64,000 nucleotides of DNA from Azorinus chamasolen (GCA_963576725.1 OY755242.1:30154225-30218224); one strand, 5' to 3'. Counted from the stretch's first letter, positions 50,860-62,641 are shown. The notes: generated by a model not told the origin, from the letters alone. Numbers and translations are program-made.

Positions 50860-53522
50860 CCAGAGGGACAAAACGGTTTTTTAAAAAACAAAATATGCCA
50901 GAACTCTGGTGTTCCAAGGTAAATATGGGTGATTCTTGCAGGACCACATTTATCTATGGTACTAAATACTTACACAAAGTTTCATTGAAAATGTCCAAAC
51001 AGTTTCTTAGATATGGCTAAGATGGACAAAAAGGTTATGTCTTTCACAAAAGACCATAATTCTAGTGTTTCAAGTTCAATATGAGTGATGGTATTTCCTT
51101 AAAGTTCTAAACACTTTCACTAAGTTTCAAAGAAAAAGTCCAAACCGTTTCTGAGATTTGACTCCAGACAAAAAGGTTAAGTTTTTGCCAAATAAAGGAT
51201 CGTACCTTTGGTTTTCAAGAACAGTATGATTGATACTTGCAGAGCCGCACGTCTTTATGCTACTTAACATTTACACAAAGTTTCAAAGAAATACTCCATA
51301 CAATTTCTGAGAAATGACTCTGGAACACGCAAAGCTGTTACACTTTTGGCAAACAAAGGGTCATAACTCCGATGATCCAATGTCAATGCGAATGATACGT
51401 ACAGAGCCGCATGTCCTGGGGCTACTAAACATTTTCACAAAGTTTCATAGAAACATTCCGATCAATAATTTATTTCTGAGAAATGGCTCCGGACGGACAC
51501 AATGTTACATTTTTCGCAAATGGCCAGAACTCTGGTGTTCTACGGTCAATATGAATGGTACTTGCGGAGTCGCATGTCATTATTCTACGTATAGGTTAGA
51601 GCATATTTATTTCATACTACGGAATATAGTCCTCAAGGCGCGGGACGCGCCGAGAAGACTATATTCTGTAGTATGAAATAAACATGCTCTGAGCTATTTA
51701 GCACAATGCTCTACCGTCGCTGTCAATTTTCCCGCCAAAATATTGCAAAGTTGCAATGCAAGCCACATTGATTAGCTGAAGCGGTTCGATGAGGTAAATT
51801 GAAATCGCAAGCCTCATTCTTCGTTGAAAAATGGCGGACGAAACAGTGAATTTCGACGTATACTGGAGACAACTTGATCTGGAAATATGTGTAAATTGTT
51901 TTTAGTAATTCGTTTAGAAGGGTGCTACTGTATTTGCAAAGTTTTCATAGTAAAGTTCGACGAATTTTTCAGTTGGTTAAAATCTTTGCATTGTATAATC
52001 TTACAAATGAATGATGTTAAGGATAAGATGCTCTAAAGTAGCAGATCCTTTCGAGCAAATTATCTTTTTAACAAAGTCGTTTCAAAAAGAACTTTACTAT
52101 TCAAACAAATAAAATTGTATTTAGTAATTCATTTAAAAATGTGCTACTGTATTTGCACTGTTTTCATAGCCCGTTCTTTTATTTTTTTCACCGATCAATT
52201 GACAGTTTCCATTCACAGCTGTCATTTTTCGATGAAATGGACAGAAATTTACGCAAAATAGTATTGAAGCCAACGCCCTGAAATCTTGCAACCTTATTGG
52301 TTAATAGCACAGCGACGATGTAGAGCATGTGCTAATGGTACTTAGCGCATGCTCTACATCGTCGCTGTGCTATTAACCAATAAGGTTGCGAGATTTCAGG
52401 GCGTTGGCTTCAATACTATATTGCGTAAATTTCTGTCCATTTCATCGATAAATGACAGCTGTGAATAGCAACTGTCAATGCATTTATCCGTGATAAAAAA
52501 AGAAGAAAAGGCGGACTATGAAAACAGTGCAAATACAATAGCAACTTTCTTAACGAATTACTAAATACAATTCTATTTGTTTGAATAGTAAAAATCTTTT
52601 TGAAACGATTATGTTAAAAAGATAAAATGCTCGAAAGGATCTACTGCTTTAGAGCAATTAATCCTCGAGAACATTCATTTTTAAGATTATACAATGCAAA
52701 GTTTTTAAACAACTGAACAATACGTCGAAATTTACTATAGAAACAGTGCAGATACAGTAGCACCCTTCTAAACAATTAAAATAAAAAAAATACAATTTAC
52801 ACATATTTCCAGATAAAATTGTCTCCAATATACGTCGAAATGCACTGTTTCGTCCGCCATGTTTCACTGAAGAATGAAGCTTGCAAAAAACCTTGTTTAT
52901 TTCAATTTACCTGATCGAACCGCTTCAACCAATCAATATGGTTTGCTTTGCAATATTTTGGCGGGAAAATTGACGGCGACGGTAGAGCATTGTGCTAAAT
53001 AGCTCAGAGCATTTTTATTTCATACTACAGAATATAGTCCTCTCGGCGCGTCCCGCGCCTTGAGTACTATATTCCGTAGTATGAAATAAAAATGCTCTAA
53101 CCTATACTTAACATTTTCGTAGTTTCATAGAAAAACTCCAACCAGTGTCTGAGAAATGGCTTAGGACAGATTTTTTTTTTTTTACATATTTTGAAAACAA
53201 ATGGCCAAAAATCTGGTGTTCCTGGGTCAATATGAATGATACTTACAGAGCCGCATATCTTTATGCTACTTAATATTTACACAAAGTTTCAAACTCCATA
53301 CAATTTCTGAGAAATGGCTCTGGACATGCAAAAACATTGCAGTTTTGTCAAACAACCAAGGACAATGTGAGTGATACGTGCAGGCCCAAATTCTGTTATG
53401 GTACTTAACATTTACACAAAGTTTCAATGAAAAAAAGGTTCCTGAGACATCACTCAGGGATGCATGGACACACAGACGGACGGACAGACAACATCAAAAC
53501 TATATCCCTCCGCGGGGGATAA
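50860..53522 (+). repeat. Minisatellite-bearing element, split by a foldback
   Basis: Units of about 160 bp (CAATATGAATGATACTTGCA, GAGCCGCATGTC, ATTTACACAAAGTTTCA, TTTCTGAGAAATGGCTC) run 50875-51588 and resume 53107-53450. The end is CACAGACGGACGGACAGAC, then TATATCCCTCCGCGGGGGAT. The terminal CCCTCCGCGGGGGATA is a hairpin. Confidence 0.85.
51589..53104. mobile_element. 1.5-kb foldback (giant palindrome) with nested terminal hairpins
   Basis: Outer ends TATAGGTTAGAGC (51590) and GCTCTAACCTATA (53106) are exact inverses. The two arms, about 740 bp each, mirror through GCTCTACCGTCGC, TTTTCCCGCCAAAATATTGC, GCTGTCA and TTGGTTAATAGCACAGCG. The centre is at 52321-52356: TAGAGCATGTGCTAA, TGGTAC, TTAGCGCATGCTCTA. 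Each end holds its own hairpin (51606-51682; 53013-53089) with tip CGGCGCG/CGCGCC. Flanking TAC (51586-51588, 53105-53107) fits a 3-bp target duplication inside the satellite unit. Confidence 0.93.
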
Positions 53523-53755
53523 TACAAATGTAGATACAAATACAATGGCGAATACATCGGGGTCTTTGATATCAAACAAATAAAACTTTTGTCGTCTTAA
53601 GTGTTTATTCAGTATTTCTTGCAGTGCTCTTTTCAGCATATTAAATGGTTTACGTGATTTTTAGACATTTTCAAATTGTGTTGCAAAATGAGACTAGCAT
53701 GCATTTGTATGAGGAAAATAGTTAGAAACTGGCCAACTTTCTCATCTCCAAGTCA

Positions 53756-53922
53756 CAGGGACCCGGGTTGAGTCTGAGTTTCGTTCTCAAGCTTTTGATT
53801 GGTCAGATTTGAGTTCTCAAGCTTTTGATTGGTCAGATTTGAGCCAAAGGCACAAATCTGACCAATCAAAAACTTGAGAACGAACTCAGACTCAACTAAA
53901 CGTTTTATAAGCATGGACCCTG
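53756..53922. mobile_element. G inverted-repeat MITE
   Basis: CAGGGACCCGGGTTGAGTC to TTTATAAGCATGGACCCTG. Here the duplicated CTCAAGCTTTTGATTGGTCA module is on the left arm, the opposite of 29009. Confidence 0.9.
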
Positions 53923-53934
53923 GCCCGGTGACTA

Positions 53935-54095
53935 TAAAACATTTTTGAGTACAAATATGATTTCAGTTTCATATTTTTTACTAAGGCCTAAAATCATACT
54001 GAAGCATCTGATTGGCCAGCTTTTGACGGAGTCAAAATCTGACCAATCTGGAGCATGAGCATGATTTCGTACTCACACTCAAAATGTTTTATAGG
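53935..54095. repeat. Inverted repeat related to G in plan
   Basis: AAACATTTTTGAGTACAAAT, TGATTGGCCAGCTTTTGACG, GTCAAAATCTGACCAATC, TCAAAATGTTTTATAGGC. Arms about 60 bp, diverged. Confidence 0.65.
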
Positions 54096-54359
54096 CACCA
54101 GACTGAATTCATATATGGAGACTCGAATTGTCAACATAATTTACCTTCGAAACTGTTTCAGCGTCGATTAGAGTCTGGAGTTTGCAATAGTATTGATAGA
54201 AATAATGGACTTAATACGAACTACGTGATTGTAACCAGATTCTGTTACAGGATGTCCCCAAAATGGAACACATAGCAGGTATAAATGAGCAACAGATAGT
54301 ATATGAATTTTGCAACATAATATATTTTGCAATCACATGCCACCACCAAGTAATCATGG

Positions 54360-54960
54360 CAGCAAACACCTTTGAAACACCTGCCAGTAAACACCCAAAT
54401 ACCAATTTTCAAAATCAAATCATATTTAATTAATGACCAGTCAGAAGCTTCCATTCCATTACCAAAGCAACTCACTCTCTCCAAACATATACGATTGAGT
54501 TTGGGGTACCCAAATACACATACCTACCAATTTTCAGCAAACTCAAACAATACATGTACAGTAGAACCCCTCTAATGCGACCACTTAATGATTAAACATG
54601 GATGTCTTTATAAGCAGGTGGTTGCTGAATGCAGGGCAAAAGTAATACAGACAGCTTCTCTAGGTACTTTCTGCATTACTTTTGTCCTGCATTAAGCTAC
54701 CACCTGCATCTAGCATCCAGAATTATACCTCTTTTAGGTGGTCGCATTAGCGTGGTTTTACCGTATCTACATTCGACCAAATCAGAGCCCACCATTCGGA
54801 AACAATGGCAACCAATACTTTCGAAACACCTACCAATCAATTTGGAGTACCGAAATATCCAGACATACCAATTATCAGTTAATCAACCAATTTTCAGCAA
54901 AATCAACAATAGCTAAATTTCGAACAATTAGGGGCCACCGTTCGGTTACTATGGCATTTG
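54360..54960. repeat. Degenerate tandem repeat interrupted by a D MITE
   Basis: GAAACACCT.CCA, GGGGTACCCAAATAC, ACCAATTTTCAGCAAA recur at 54372-54545 and 54825-54910. Confidence 0.6.
54559..54763. mobile_element. D palindromic MITE
   Basis: CAGTAGAACCCCTCTAATGC to GCATTAGCGTGGTTTTACCG, TA on both sides. Core CAGCTTCTCTAGGTAC. Confidence 0.92.
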
Positions 54961-55077
54961 GTTGTTTTTTTTAAACTAAACCAAAGTGGAAAGAAGATCT
55001 GCACATTACCAGAAATGTTCATGTGAATTTTCTAAGGATTGGAATATTACTTACAAAGAAAGGTGTTTGACAAGTTC

Positions 55078-55212
55078 ACAGCAGAAGACGAAGACGAAGA
55101 AGAAGACGTACAAGAAAAGGTATACAAGAACAAGAAGCACAAAAGCAAGAAGAACAAGAAGAAATATTACTACTACTACTACTACTGCTACTACTACTAC
55201 TACTACTACTAA
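55078..55212 (+). repeat. Triplet low-complexity tract
   Basis: A GAC/GAA/AAG-rich stretch followed by (TAC)n at 55165-55212, with one TGC interruption. ORFs in both directions here are low-complexity artefacts. Confidence 0.93.
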
Positions 55213-55234
55213 GATAAAAATAAAATAAGAAACG

Positions 55235-55600
55235 AATTGAACACATTAATATTTTTCCCACTCGTATTAGGGACATAAAAATCAACCTTAGATTGCATAA
55301 TTATTTAATAGACAATGAGAGTTAAACTAGTCAAATGACTTTTAGCCACTAGAGTGAGGCAGTTTTCTGGGTTCCATGTTTGGGCATGGTTTAAGGCGTT
55401 AGACTGAAATAAACAACTAAAGTGGACTTGTGGTTTGTTGTTATTTAGACCCTCGGTCGGCAAGCATTGAAATACATCTTTCTGTTTCAAAATAATACAT
55501 GTAATAATAATAACAATGAGAAACGGAGTAAACACAATAAATTCCCCACTTCGTTTGGGGGACATAAAAATCAACCTAAGATTCAATAGGCAATGAAAGG
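55235..55600. repeat. Direct duplication of about 75 bp
   Basis: GGGACATAAAAATCAACCTT at 55270 and GGACATAAAAATCAACCTAA at 55560. Left flanks AAACGAATTGAACACA and AAACGGAGTAAACACA also match; right flanks are ATAGACAATGAGA and ATAGGCAATGAAA. Confidence 0.8.
55455..55497 (-). pseudogene. FPGT C-terminal fragment copy
   Basis: GCAAGCATTGAAATACATCT and TTCTGTTTCAAAATA match 57025-57060, the 3' end of FPGT exon 2, with one deleted base. The minus strand still reads ILKQKDVF before the frame shifts. Confidence 0.75.
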
Positions 55601-55682
55601 AGGAGTAAGACGTATAAAACAACACAGGATAGATTAGAAAAGATAGAAACTATAGAACCAGATCTATATAATTCCATATATA

Positions 55683-56900
55683 ACAAGAGGGCCAGAATGG
55701 TCCAGACATCGCTCACCAGACAATCAGATATGTTTCTACTGGAAACTGACCATCCCTGGGACAGTGCCAATTTTGACCCCAGGGACACAATTTATATAAC
55801 TTTTGTAGAGGACCTAAACATGATGCTATGTGCCAAATATAAAATCTGAGATTTTCAAAGTTTGCACTGTATGTTTCTATTGAAAACTGGCCACCCCTGG
55901 GGAGGGGCCTATTTTGACCCCAGGGGCATAATTTATATAACTTTTGTAGAGGACCGGAAAATGGTGCTATGTGCCAAACATGAAAGCTGAGAACCCTGTA
56001 GATTCAGAGGAGAAGCTTTTCAAAGTTTTCACTATATGTTTCTATAGACAAGAGGGCCATTGAAAGTGTTAATTTTTCAGACAAACAGATTACGGATGAC
56101 AGAAACCCTATCACTGCTGAGCATGACTTAACTGAAATTAGCACACAGTTTCTGATCACAGTCATTCTGATCTGACACATATGTAACTTCATATGTGGTT
56201 TGTACAAGAGAGTTAATTGTATGATTGATATGTATTAAAAACAGTGTGAACAAACTTAAACAAGCAGACTTAAACAAATTCTGAAGCAGACACCATTGGA
56301 GTACTGAAAGAATGAGTAGAGATTACTATTAGAACACTTGAACTTGTATTAAGCTGAACTTCACAACTGATACACTGATGGGATGGACTTTATATTGATA
56401 GCTGGCAGCTTAATGCAGGGCATAGATATGAAAAAAAGCTTTAAGAGCTTTCTGCATTTTGAGAATTATCCACATATCTGGGACATGTAGTTTTTGACAA
56501 GAAAGTTTTCCTATGAATAACTAGTGACCACAAGGGCTGTTTATGCAGTCAGCTACAAAAATCTGGCCATCCCTGGGGTGAGACCAATTTTGACCCTAGG
56601 GGCATAATTTATATAACTTTTGTAGAAGACCTGAAGTTGAAGTTGTGTGCCAAATATGAAAGCTGAGAACCTTCTAGAGGAGAAGAATTTCAAAGTTTTT
56701 ACTATATGTTTCTATTGAAAACTTCACACCCCAGGGTGGGGCCAATTTGGACTCCATGGGCATAAATTATATATCTTTTGTAGAGGAACTATAGGTGATG
56801 CTATGTGCCAAAGATGAAAGCTGTGAACCCTGTAGATTCAGAGGGGAAGATTTTTAAAGGTTCAAATTGTTGACGCGGGATGACTGGTGAGCTAAAACCG
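55683..56900 (+). repeat. Minisatellite-bearing element downstream of FPGT
   Basis: Border CAAGAGGGCCAGAATGG, then CGCTCACCAGAC. Units of about 150 bp: ACTGGCCACCCCTGGGG, CATAATTTATATAACTTTTG, GTGCCAAA.ATGAAAGCTGAG, TTCAGAGGAGAAG. It closes GGTGAGCT at about 56887. The middle (56060-56520) is non-repeat sequence with D-like GGCAGCTTAATGCAGGGC at 56402. Confidence 0.8.
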
Positions 56901-56983
56901 CATGAAAGGGCATTTATATGAAGTATAGCGTTAATATCCAGAATATTTATCAACAGGAAAAAGAAATGTACATACTAAACAGT

Positions 56984-58629
56984 TTAACCTGACTCGATTT
57001 TCTTGTAGAGTTTGTCTCTGTGTGCAAGCATTGAAAATACATCTTTCTGTTTCAAAATATTGGCCATGGAAACTAGTTTAAATTCTGAGAAAGACACAGA
57101 TGTCAAGTTATCCTTCTTTAACGCCTCAACAGACCGAAGAGCTAGCAATAATGACTGACTCTTTGAATCGACCAGTGGAAAGAGACTTGAGAACCACAGA
57201 TTTATCTTTGATCCAGGTTTTCCCTGTTCTGCTTGGATACTGGAAAGATCTATATCAAGAATTGCCGCATAATCCTCGACATATTTTCCTAAAAAAGGTA
57301 GTTTCCTTTGGTCATTGTTACGTGCTTCCTTTTTGAGATTGTCGCGAATGTCAAACACAACAGTGGCAAATTTGGTAATACTTTCATCAACTACAGGAAT
57401 CGTATGAATGAAAATATCATTTGGGAAATCTATTGTGTTTGAAAGTTTGATATCAGTGGCTACTGTTGGTAGTTTTTCCTCTGTGATAAACTCACAGCTG
57501 CTGACTATGCAATTTTGTCCAATGTTGACAGGTATGCTAAAGTTGCAGTATTCTACGACAGCCGTTTCCGAAATGTTTGATGTCATCGGCAAAACACTGT
57601 GCATCACACAACCCATAACTGTGTCACTTTCAGCATTACAAATCTTCCGTAACTTTGCTACGGGTTCATCAGGGGGCGAATCATGTTGACTGGAACAGTC
57701 TTCAATCATGTCCGAAATCCAGAAATTAAAGACATCTTTAGAGAGACTGAGCTCAGACTGGAAAGTCGTGTCACAACAGAAACTCGCGATATATTCTTTC
57801 ATGGTGCCAATATGAATGAATTTTGAACAATTCATTACTATTAGTGAGATTCCAGAACCTTTTAGCAGATTGTAAACAGCTTGTCTAGTTCTATGCAGAT
57901 CCTTGGTGAGTGTGCTGACATTAGATGTGTTTTTGATATAGCTGTCTGAGGCATCTCGACCCAATGCTTGGAGAAAATCACCATAAGCATCTATTTCACA
58001 GGTGATCTGAGTGAAATCATCAAAAAATTTGAGAAATTTTGCAGTTATGTCATGAGCAAAGAAGAAGGAGCTGTCTGTGTACACAGCCCGTCCTGGCACC
58101 TTAATAACATCACAGAAAGTCAAGTCCTTGGACCGAAGTACGGCTCCTTTCTCATACATCAGACTTTCGCTTGGTTTCTGTAAGACCTGTTTACATTCAC
58201 AAAGTTGTATTGGATTCATTGGGTCTATTTCCTCCACATTTTCCAGCACATAAACACCATGGCCGACTCCAATTGCCAGAGTCGAGGGGTGAGCCAACGC
58301 TGTAAACCCAGATTCTGCAAACTTCACACCATTAAGTCTTTTTGGTAGACGATAAACCAGAAAATCATCGGCACAGGTGACAAACACCCCCGGACACATG
58401 AGAGGAATCAGAGGAAGAAACATGGCCAATTTCATATCAAGCATCTGGTAAATTGGATTTCCCTTCGGGATTGGTGAGAATATTTTCCCCAGTATACTAG
58501 CACTTGGCATTCTTTGACTCTGTCCCCCAGCATGGATAAGGAGAACCCGTTTCTCAAGCAATCCATCTTTGTCATTTTTATATTTATTCTCCAGGAATTT
58601 TAGAGCTGTCAGTGTTGATCCTCCATTTC
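56984..58629 (-). CDS. FPGT: FPGT last exon (large)
   Basis: 1,646 nt without introns, 547 codons plus stop. An in-frame ATG at 58666 lies in the intron and is not the start. No repeat occurs within the exon. Confidence 0.95.
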
Positions 58630-61583
58630 CTATTGAATATACAAAAAAAGTGTAAACCCCAACCAATCACAGTAAATATCTTCAAGTTCAACCAGCTGAT
58701 CTAGATCAGGTTTACTGAATTATAGATACATAGATCTGATTCTATAGTTTCTGCAATGGCAAAAAAGCGTATGCTCATACATTGTACATGTATATCTTTA
58801 TGAAATGTTTGCTAATATTTCATGTGATTATTTCTTACATGAATACTCATCATTTAAAGGGTTAATGCAGGATGAAATTATACGCTTTTTTTAGCTCACC
58901 TGGCACAAAGTGCCAAGGTGAGCTATTGGGATGATCCTGTGTTTGTCACTGTAATTCGTTCGTCGTAAACAATTTACTTATACATCTTCTTTGAAAGTAC
59001 TGCAAGAAAATTGACAAAAATTGGCCAGGATATTCCTTAGATGCTATGGTTACCATCTAATGAATATCCTGGCCAATTTTTGTCAATTTCCTTGCAGTGG
59101 TTTCAAAGAAGCACTGGTCCTCTTCCAAAATTGTTCATTTCAATGAAGAACTGTGGTTGCCATGGCAACCAAATGAAAAAATCTTTGAAAATCTTCTTCT
59201 GCAAAACCACTGGTCATATTCCAGAATAATTTGGCAGAAATAGTCCTTAGGTGCGTGACCCTTTATCAAGAAAGTAAGGGTCCGGACATGATGTTTTTAA
59301 AGTCATTTTTGCAAATAAAGGACCATAACTCCTAAACAACTGAAGCAATTTACATGGCTATCAAACTTGACCAAACATGTGTGTAAAGTTTGATGTGGAT
59401 TGGACACATACTTCCCAAGAAAGAGTCTGGGCAAAATATTTTTAAAAACTTTTTGCAAATAAGGGCCACAACTCCTAAACGAGTAAAGCGATCTACATGG
59501 CTATTAAAATTGACTAAGATATAATCGCCACAAACATGTGTGTAAAGTTTGGTTTGGATTGGACAAACACTTTCCAAGAAGTTTTCCGGACAAGATATAT
59601 TTAAAGTATTTTTTGCAAATGAAGGGCTGCAACTCCTAAATGACTGGGGCGATTTACACGGCTATCGAACTTGACATAAGATATAATGGCCACAAACATG
59701 TGTGTTTGGTGTGAATTGGACAAATACTTTCCAAGAAAGAGCCCGGACAAATTCTTCTAGATGTGCGTACAGACAGACATACGGACAGACAAGGGCAACC
59801 CTATATGCCACCACTATGTGGGGGCATAAAAACCCAGTTACCTGGTGTCTTATATGGATCCAAACTGTTTGCAAAAAAATTTGCTAGTAGAGTGCTGACA
59901 AATGAGCAGCAGCTGAATGCTTTAACTCTTACCCTGCTGCATATTCATGTAAGAAATAATGACATCGTGAATATTTATTAGCTGAATTTTTATAATGACA
60001 ATAATGAAAATAAAGCATGGATATTAACAAATCTACCTGAACGTTCATGTTGGCATATAAACACAGCAAGTGTTGGTAATATAGCAGATAGAACTATGGA
60101 ATCAAATCTATATAATTCTATCAGCAAACAGAGCAGACCCTCATCTCTTGTGATATTGAGTTTGATACGGACAGCTAAACTGATCTTGAAGCTACATATA
60201 TTACAAAACATCAAAGTTTTTCACAATTACAAAAAAGTGACACACCATGTCAACACCAAGGCTATGACAAAACATTGGCTTTTTTCTATAGATTACTAAA
60301 ACTTGATCCTGATCATAATTTGAACTGAAATCATTTTTCACAGAAGGATAACGGTTAAAGAAGCTCCATTTTAACCGTTTACTCCATAAATACTCATGTA
60401 AGAAATAACGACATCATGACTATTAATTAGATTATTCATAATTCTTATTATGGCACATGAGCACAGGAATTTTTGGCTGTCTGATCTGGATCTTCTCTGT
60501 TTACAGAAGTGTAGAAAAGCATAGGGTTCAACCATGACAGAATGTCAACAAGAGCCCCATGTGTCGGAGCATTATACCCCCGAAGTCTGTGCTGTCATAA
60601 CATGCACACTATTAATTTGAGTTAAATCACTGAAAGTGACCTTGACCTATGACACCATCAACCTCAAGATCAATAGGGACCTGGGGTCATCTACTTGCCA
60701 TAACTTATCAAGTTATTGAGCAGACAATAGTTTTGAGTTGAAGGTCACAGTGACCTTGACCTTTGACCGACTGACCTCAAAATCAATAGGGGTCATCTAC
60801 TAGCCATGATTAACCTTCCTACTAAGTATGAAGACAGCACACCTAATATTTATCAAATTACTGTGCGGACAAGATTTTTGAGTTGAAGGTCATGGTGACC
60901 TTGACATTTGATCGACTGACATCAAAATCAATAAGGGTCATCTACTAGCCATGACCAACCTTCCTACTAAGTATGAAGGCAGCACACCTATTCTTATCAA
61001 GTTATTCAGCAGACGAGACTTTTGAGTTGAAGGTCACAGTGACCTTGACCTTTGACTAACTGATCTCAATAATCAAGAGGTCATCTTCTAGCCATGACCA
61101 ACCTTCCTATTTAGTATGAAGACAGCACACCTAATACTTATCAAGTTATTGAGCAGACAAGATTTTTGAGTTGAAAGTTGACTGACTAAAACCTCAAAAT
61201 CACTAGGGGTCATCTACTAGCCATGCATGAACAACCTTCCTCCTTAGTATGAAGACAGCACACCCAATAGTTGTTAAGTTATTGAGTGCACAAAGATGTG
61301 ACTATACTGACGGACAGAACGACAGACAAGCACCATTTACCATAATATGACCGAAGTTACCTTCGCCAATCAGGCATATAAAAAAAGGTTTCTTTCAGTT
61401 TAAAAATACCTATTTTCGGGCCAGGTGGATCATGAATCACATGTATGGGGAGCCCCAGAGGTAGCTCCTGGCGTTCATATTTCTGCTTCAGCTGAGCTTC
61501 ATACACATCAGCTTGTTCTTTGTCAGCAGTGGTGATGACAACTACATCCCAGTATGGTGCCCCTAGGCTGCTCACATCTTTAC
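56984..61583 (-). CDS. FPGT: Fucose-1-phosphate guanylyltransferase (GDP-L-fucose pyrophosphorylase), 5' exon missing
   Basis: Join of 61583-61410 and 58629-56984; about 605 residues. The enzyme makes GDP-L-fucose from fucose-1-phosphate and GTP in the cytosolic salvage pathway. The first exon carries WDVVVITTADKEQADVYE, GLPIHVIHDPPGPKIG. The junction (donor ATAG|GTATTT, acceptor TTCAATAG) restores the conserved GPKIGNGGSTL. Then come LLIHAGGQSQRMPSAS and LGKIFSPIPKGNPIYQMLD (nucleotide-binding loop), VTCADDFLVY, TALAHPS and CEIDAYGDFLQALG, all FPGT signatures, and a C-terminal beta-helix-like region. Vertebrate FPGT is about 600 aa, so only about 15-30 N-terminal residues are lacking. The stop is TAA at 56984. 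Confidence 0.95.
58700..58864 (+). mobile_element. A1 right half in the FPGT intron
   Basis: GATCTGATTCTATAGTTTCT, TTATTTCTTACATGAATACT, ATTTAAAGGGTTAA. Confidence 0.72.
58888..59270. mobile_element. Element with a terminal hairpin and an inner 58-bp inverted repeat
   Basis: 58889-58920: AGCTCACCTGGCACAAAG, TGCCAAGGTGAGCT, a near-perfect hairpin. 58986-59043 and 59054-59111 are inverses (CTTCTTTGAAAGTACTGC; TTGACAAAAATTGGCCAGG; ATTCCTTAGATG), loop 10 nt. Confidence 0.85.
59275..59838 (+). repeat. Minisatellite-bearing element in the FPGT intron
   Basis: Three units of about 175 bp (CAACTCCTAAA, CACAAACATGTGTGT, GGATTGGACAAA.ACTTTCC). It ends CAGACAGACATACGGACAGA and the hairpin TATGCCACCACTATGTGG, GGGCATA. 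Confidence 0.85.
59924..60150 (-). mobile_element. A1 MITE, core lost
   Basis: CTCTTACCCTGCTGCATATT, AAGAAATAATGACATCG, TATCAGCAAACAGAGCAGAC. It is cut at CCCTCATC. Confidence 0.75.
60372..60532 (-). mobile_element. A1 MITE, one arm deleted
   Basis: TAACCGTTTACTCCATAAAT, GGAATTTTTGGCTGTCTGAT, CTTCTCTGTTTACAG, AAGCATAGGGTTCAA. The left core arm is missing. Confidence 0.75.
60545..61340 (+). repeat. Minisatellite-bearing element between FPGT exons
   Basis: About five units of about 145 bp: GAGTTGAAGGTCACAGTGAC, CTTGACCTTTGACCGACTG, GGTCATCTACTAGCCATGA, CTAAGTATGAAGACAGCACA. Left border CAAGAGCCCCATGTGTCGG, right end CTGACGGACAGAACGACAG. Confidence 0.9.
61410..61583 (-). CDS. FPGT: FPGT exon (second coding exon, probably)
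   Basis: 174 nt; acceptor TTATTTTCAG. It starts with GT completing a split Gly codon, then KDVSSLGAPYWD. The in-frame ATG upstream (61605) is intronic. The start exon must lie above 61583 but could not be identified. Confidence 0.92.
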
Positions 61584-61682
61584 CTGAAAATAAAACCAAC
61601 ACCATTTTATGTAATCTTTTTTTAATTTGGCGGGAGGTGAACTATGGTAGTTTTGGTTACAAATACCAGTGAAAGGCAGAGC

Positions 61683-61832
61683 AATAGATAAGGGTGCATA
61701 TTTAAATACTAAAATTTTCATATCTCCACCAAACCTATCTTTAGAATTAGCACAAAGAAAGTGATCAAAACATGGAGTTTGGTGGAGAAATAGAGGAACT
61801 ATTCTTGACAATGTCTAAATATACCAGTCTTA
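61683..61832. mobile_element. F MITE, degenerate
   Basis: AATAGATAAGGGTGCATATT, ATCTCCACCAAACC, GGAGTTTGGTGGAGAAATAG, CTATTCTTGACAATGTC. Confidence 0.8.
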
Positions 61833-61909
61833 ACTCTTTCAAAATAAACATGAATTGGTCACCTCATGAAAGTCCATTTACTTAATTTTCATAATATAAA
61901 ATTTTCATG

Positions 61910-62030
61910 GGAATTTTGACTTAGACAAAAACTAGGATCAGATTTATTTATATTATTCCATAAGCAAACAGAACAAACCCTGATCAGTTCCTACAGGAGC
62001 TGTATGATCTGAGAGACTGAGACTGCTAGC
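61910..62030 (-). mobile_element. A1 fragment
   Basis: GGGAATTTTGACTTAGAC, CCATAAGCAAACAGAACAAA, GATCAGTTCCTACAGGAGC. Confidence 0.68.
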
Positions 62031-62044
62031 TGATACAATGTAGT

Positions 62045-62460
62045 GCATTTTGATGCAAACAAAGTAGACCTACAGTACAACCTCTCTATAACGGCTACTA
62101 AATTGTGTTAATTATTTGGTCTTTAGGGCAGGTGGCTGCTTAAAACAAGGTGAAAGTAAAGGAGCGTTGTTTTTCTTTCATCTTGCTTTAAGCAACCACC
62201 TGCCTTTAACACAAAATACTTGATGTAATTCAGTGGCCATTATAGAGGTTTTACTGTAGATCAAACAGCTTCTGTAAGTGTCGTCTGATCAGGGTTTGCT
62301 TTGTTTGCTTATGGAGTTATACAGATTTGATTCTACAGTTTCTGTCATGGAAAAATATTCTTGTACTAGCTATATGTCATATGCAACTGAAAGAATTCAG
62401 CTAATAAATATTCATGAGGCCATTATTCCTTACATGCATATTCATCAGGTAAAGGGATAA
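62045..62460 (+). mobile_element. A1 MITE with a nested C MITE
   Basis: GATGCAAACAAAGTAGACC is followed by C (62073-62256), then AGATCAAACAGCTTCTGTAA, GATCAGGGTTTGCTTTG and ATTCATCAGGTAAAGGGATA. Confidence 0.86.
62073..62256. mobile_element. C MITE nested in A1, core shortened
   Basis: CAGTACAACCTCTCTATAAC to ATAGAGGTTTTACTG, TA on both sides. The hairpin tip has lost about 20 bases (GTGAAAGTAAAGGAGCG). Confidence 0.9.
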
Positions 62461-62641
62461 AGCTGGTATACAATACTGTTCAAAATCAGTACACTTAATT
62501 GGTTTGGTGTCAACTGTCAATGCATTGCATCAGATTTTCACCACTCCTATAATATCATATAGCTTAATTGATATATGCATGAGATAGGTGCATTGATGAT
62601 TCAATCTGTTAACGAAGTATTAAATTATCCTCATGCAATGA

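Noticed and set aside
51314..51676. 120-codon ORF
   Set aside because: Runs through satellite units into the foldback terminus; no coding pattern.
54986..55228. Basic Lys/Arg/Thr-rich ORF
   Set aside because: Triplet-repeat low complexity, open in several frames.
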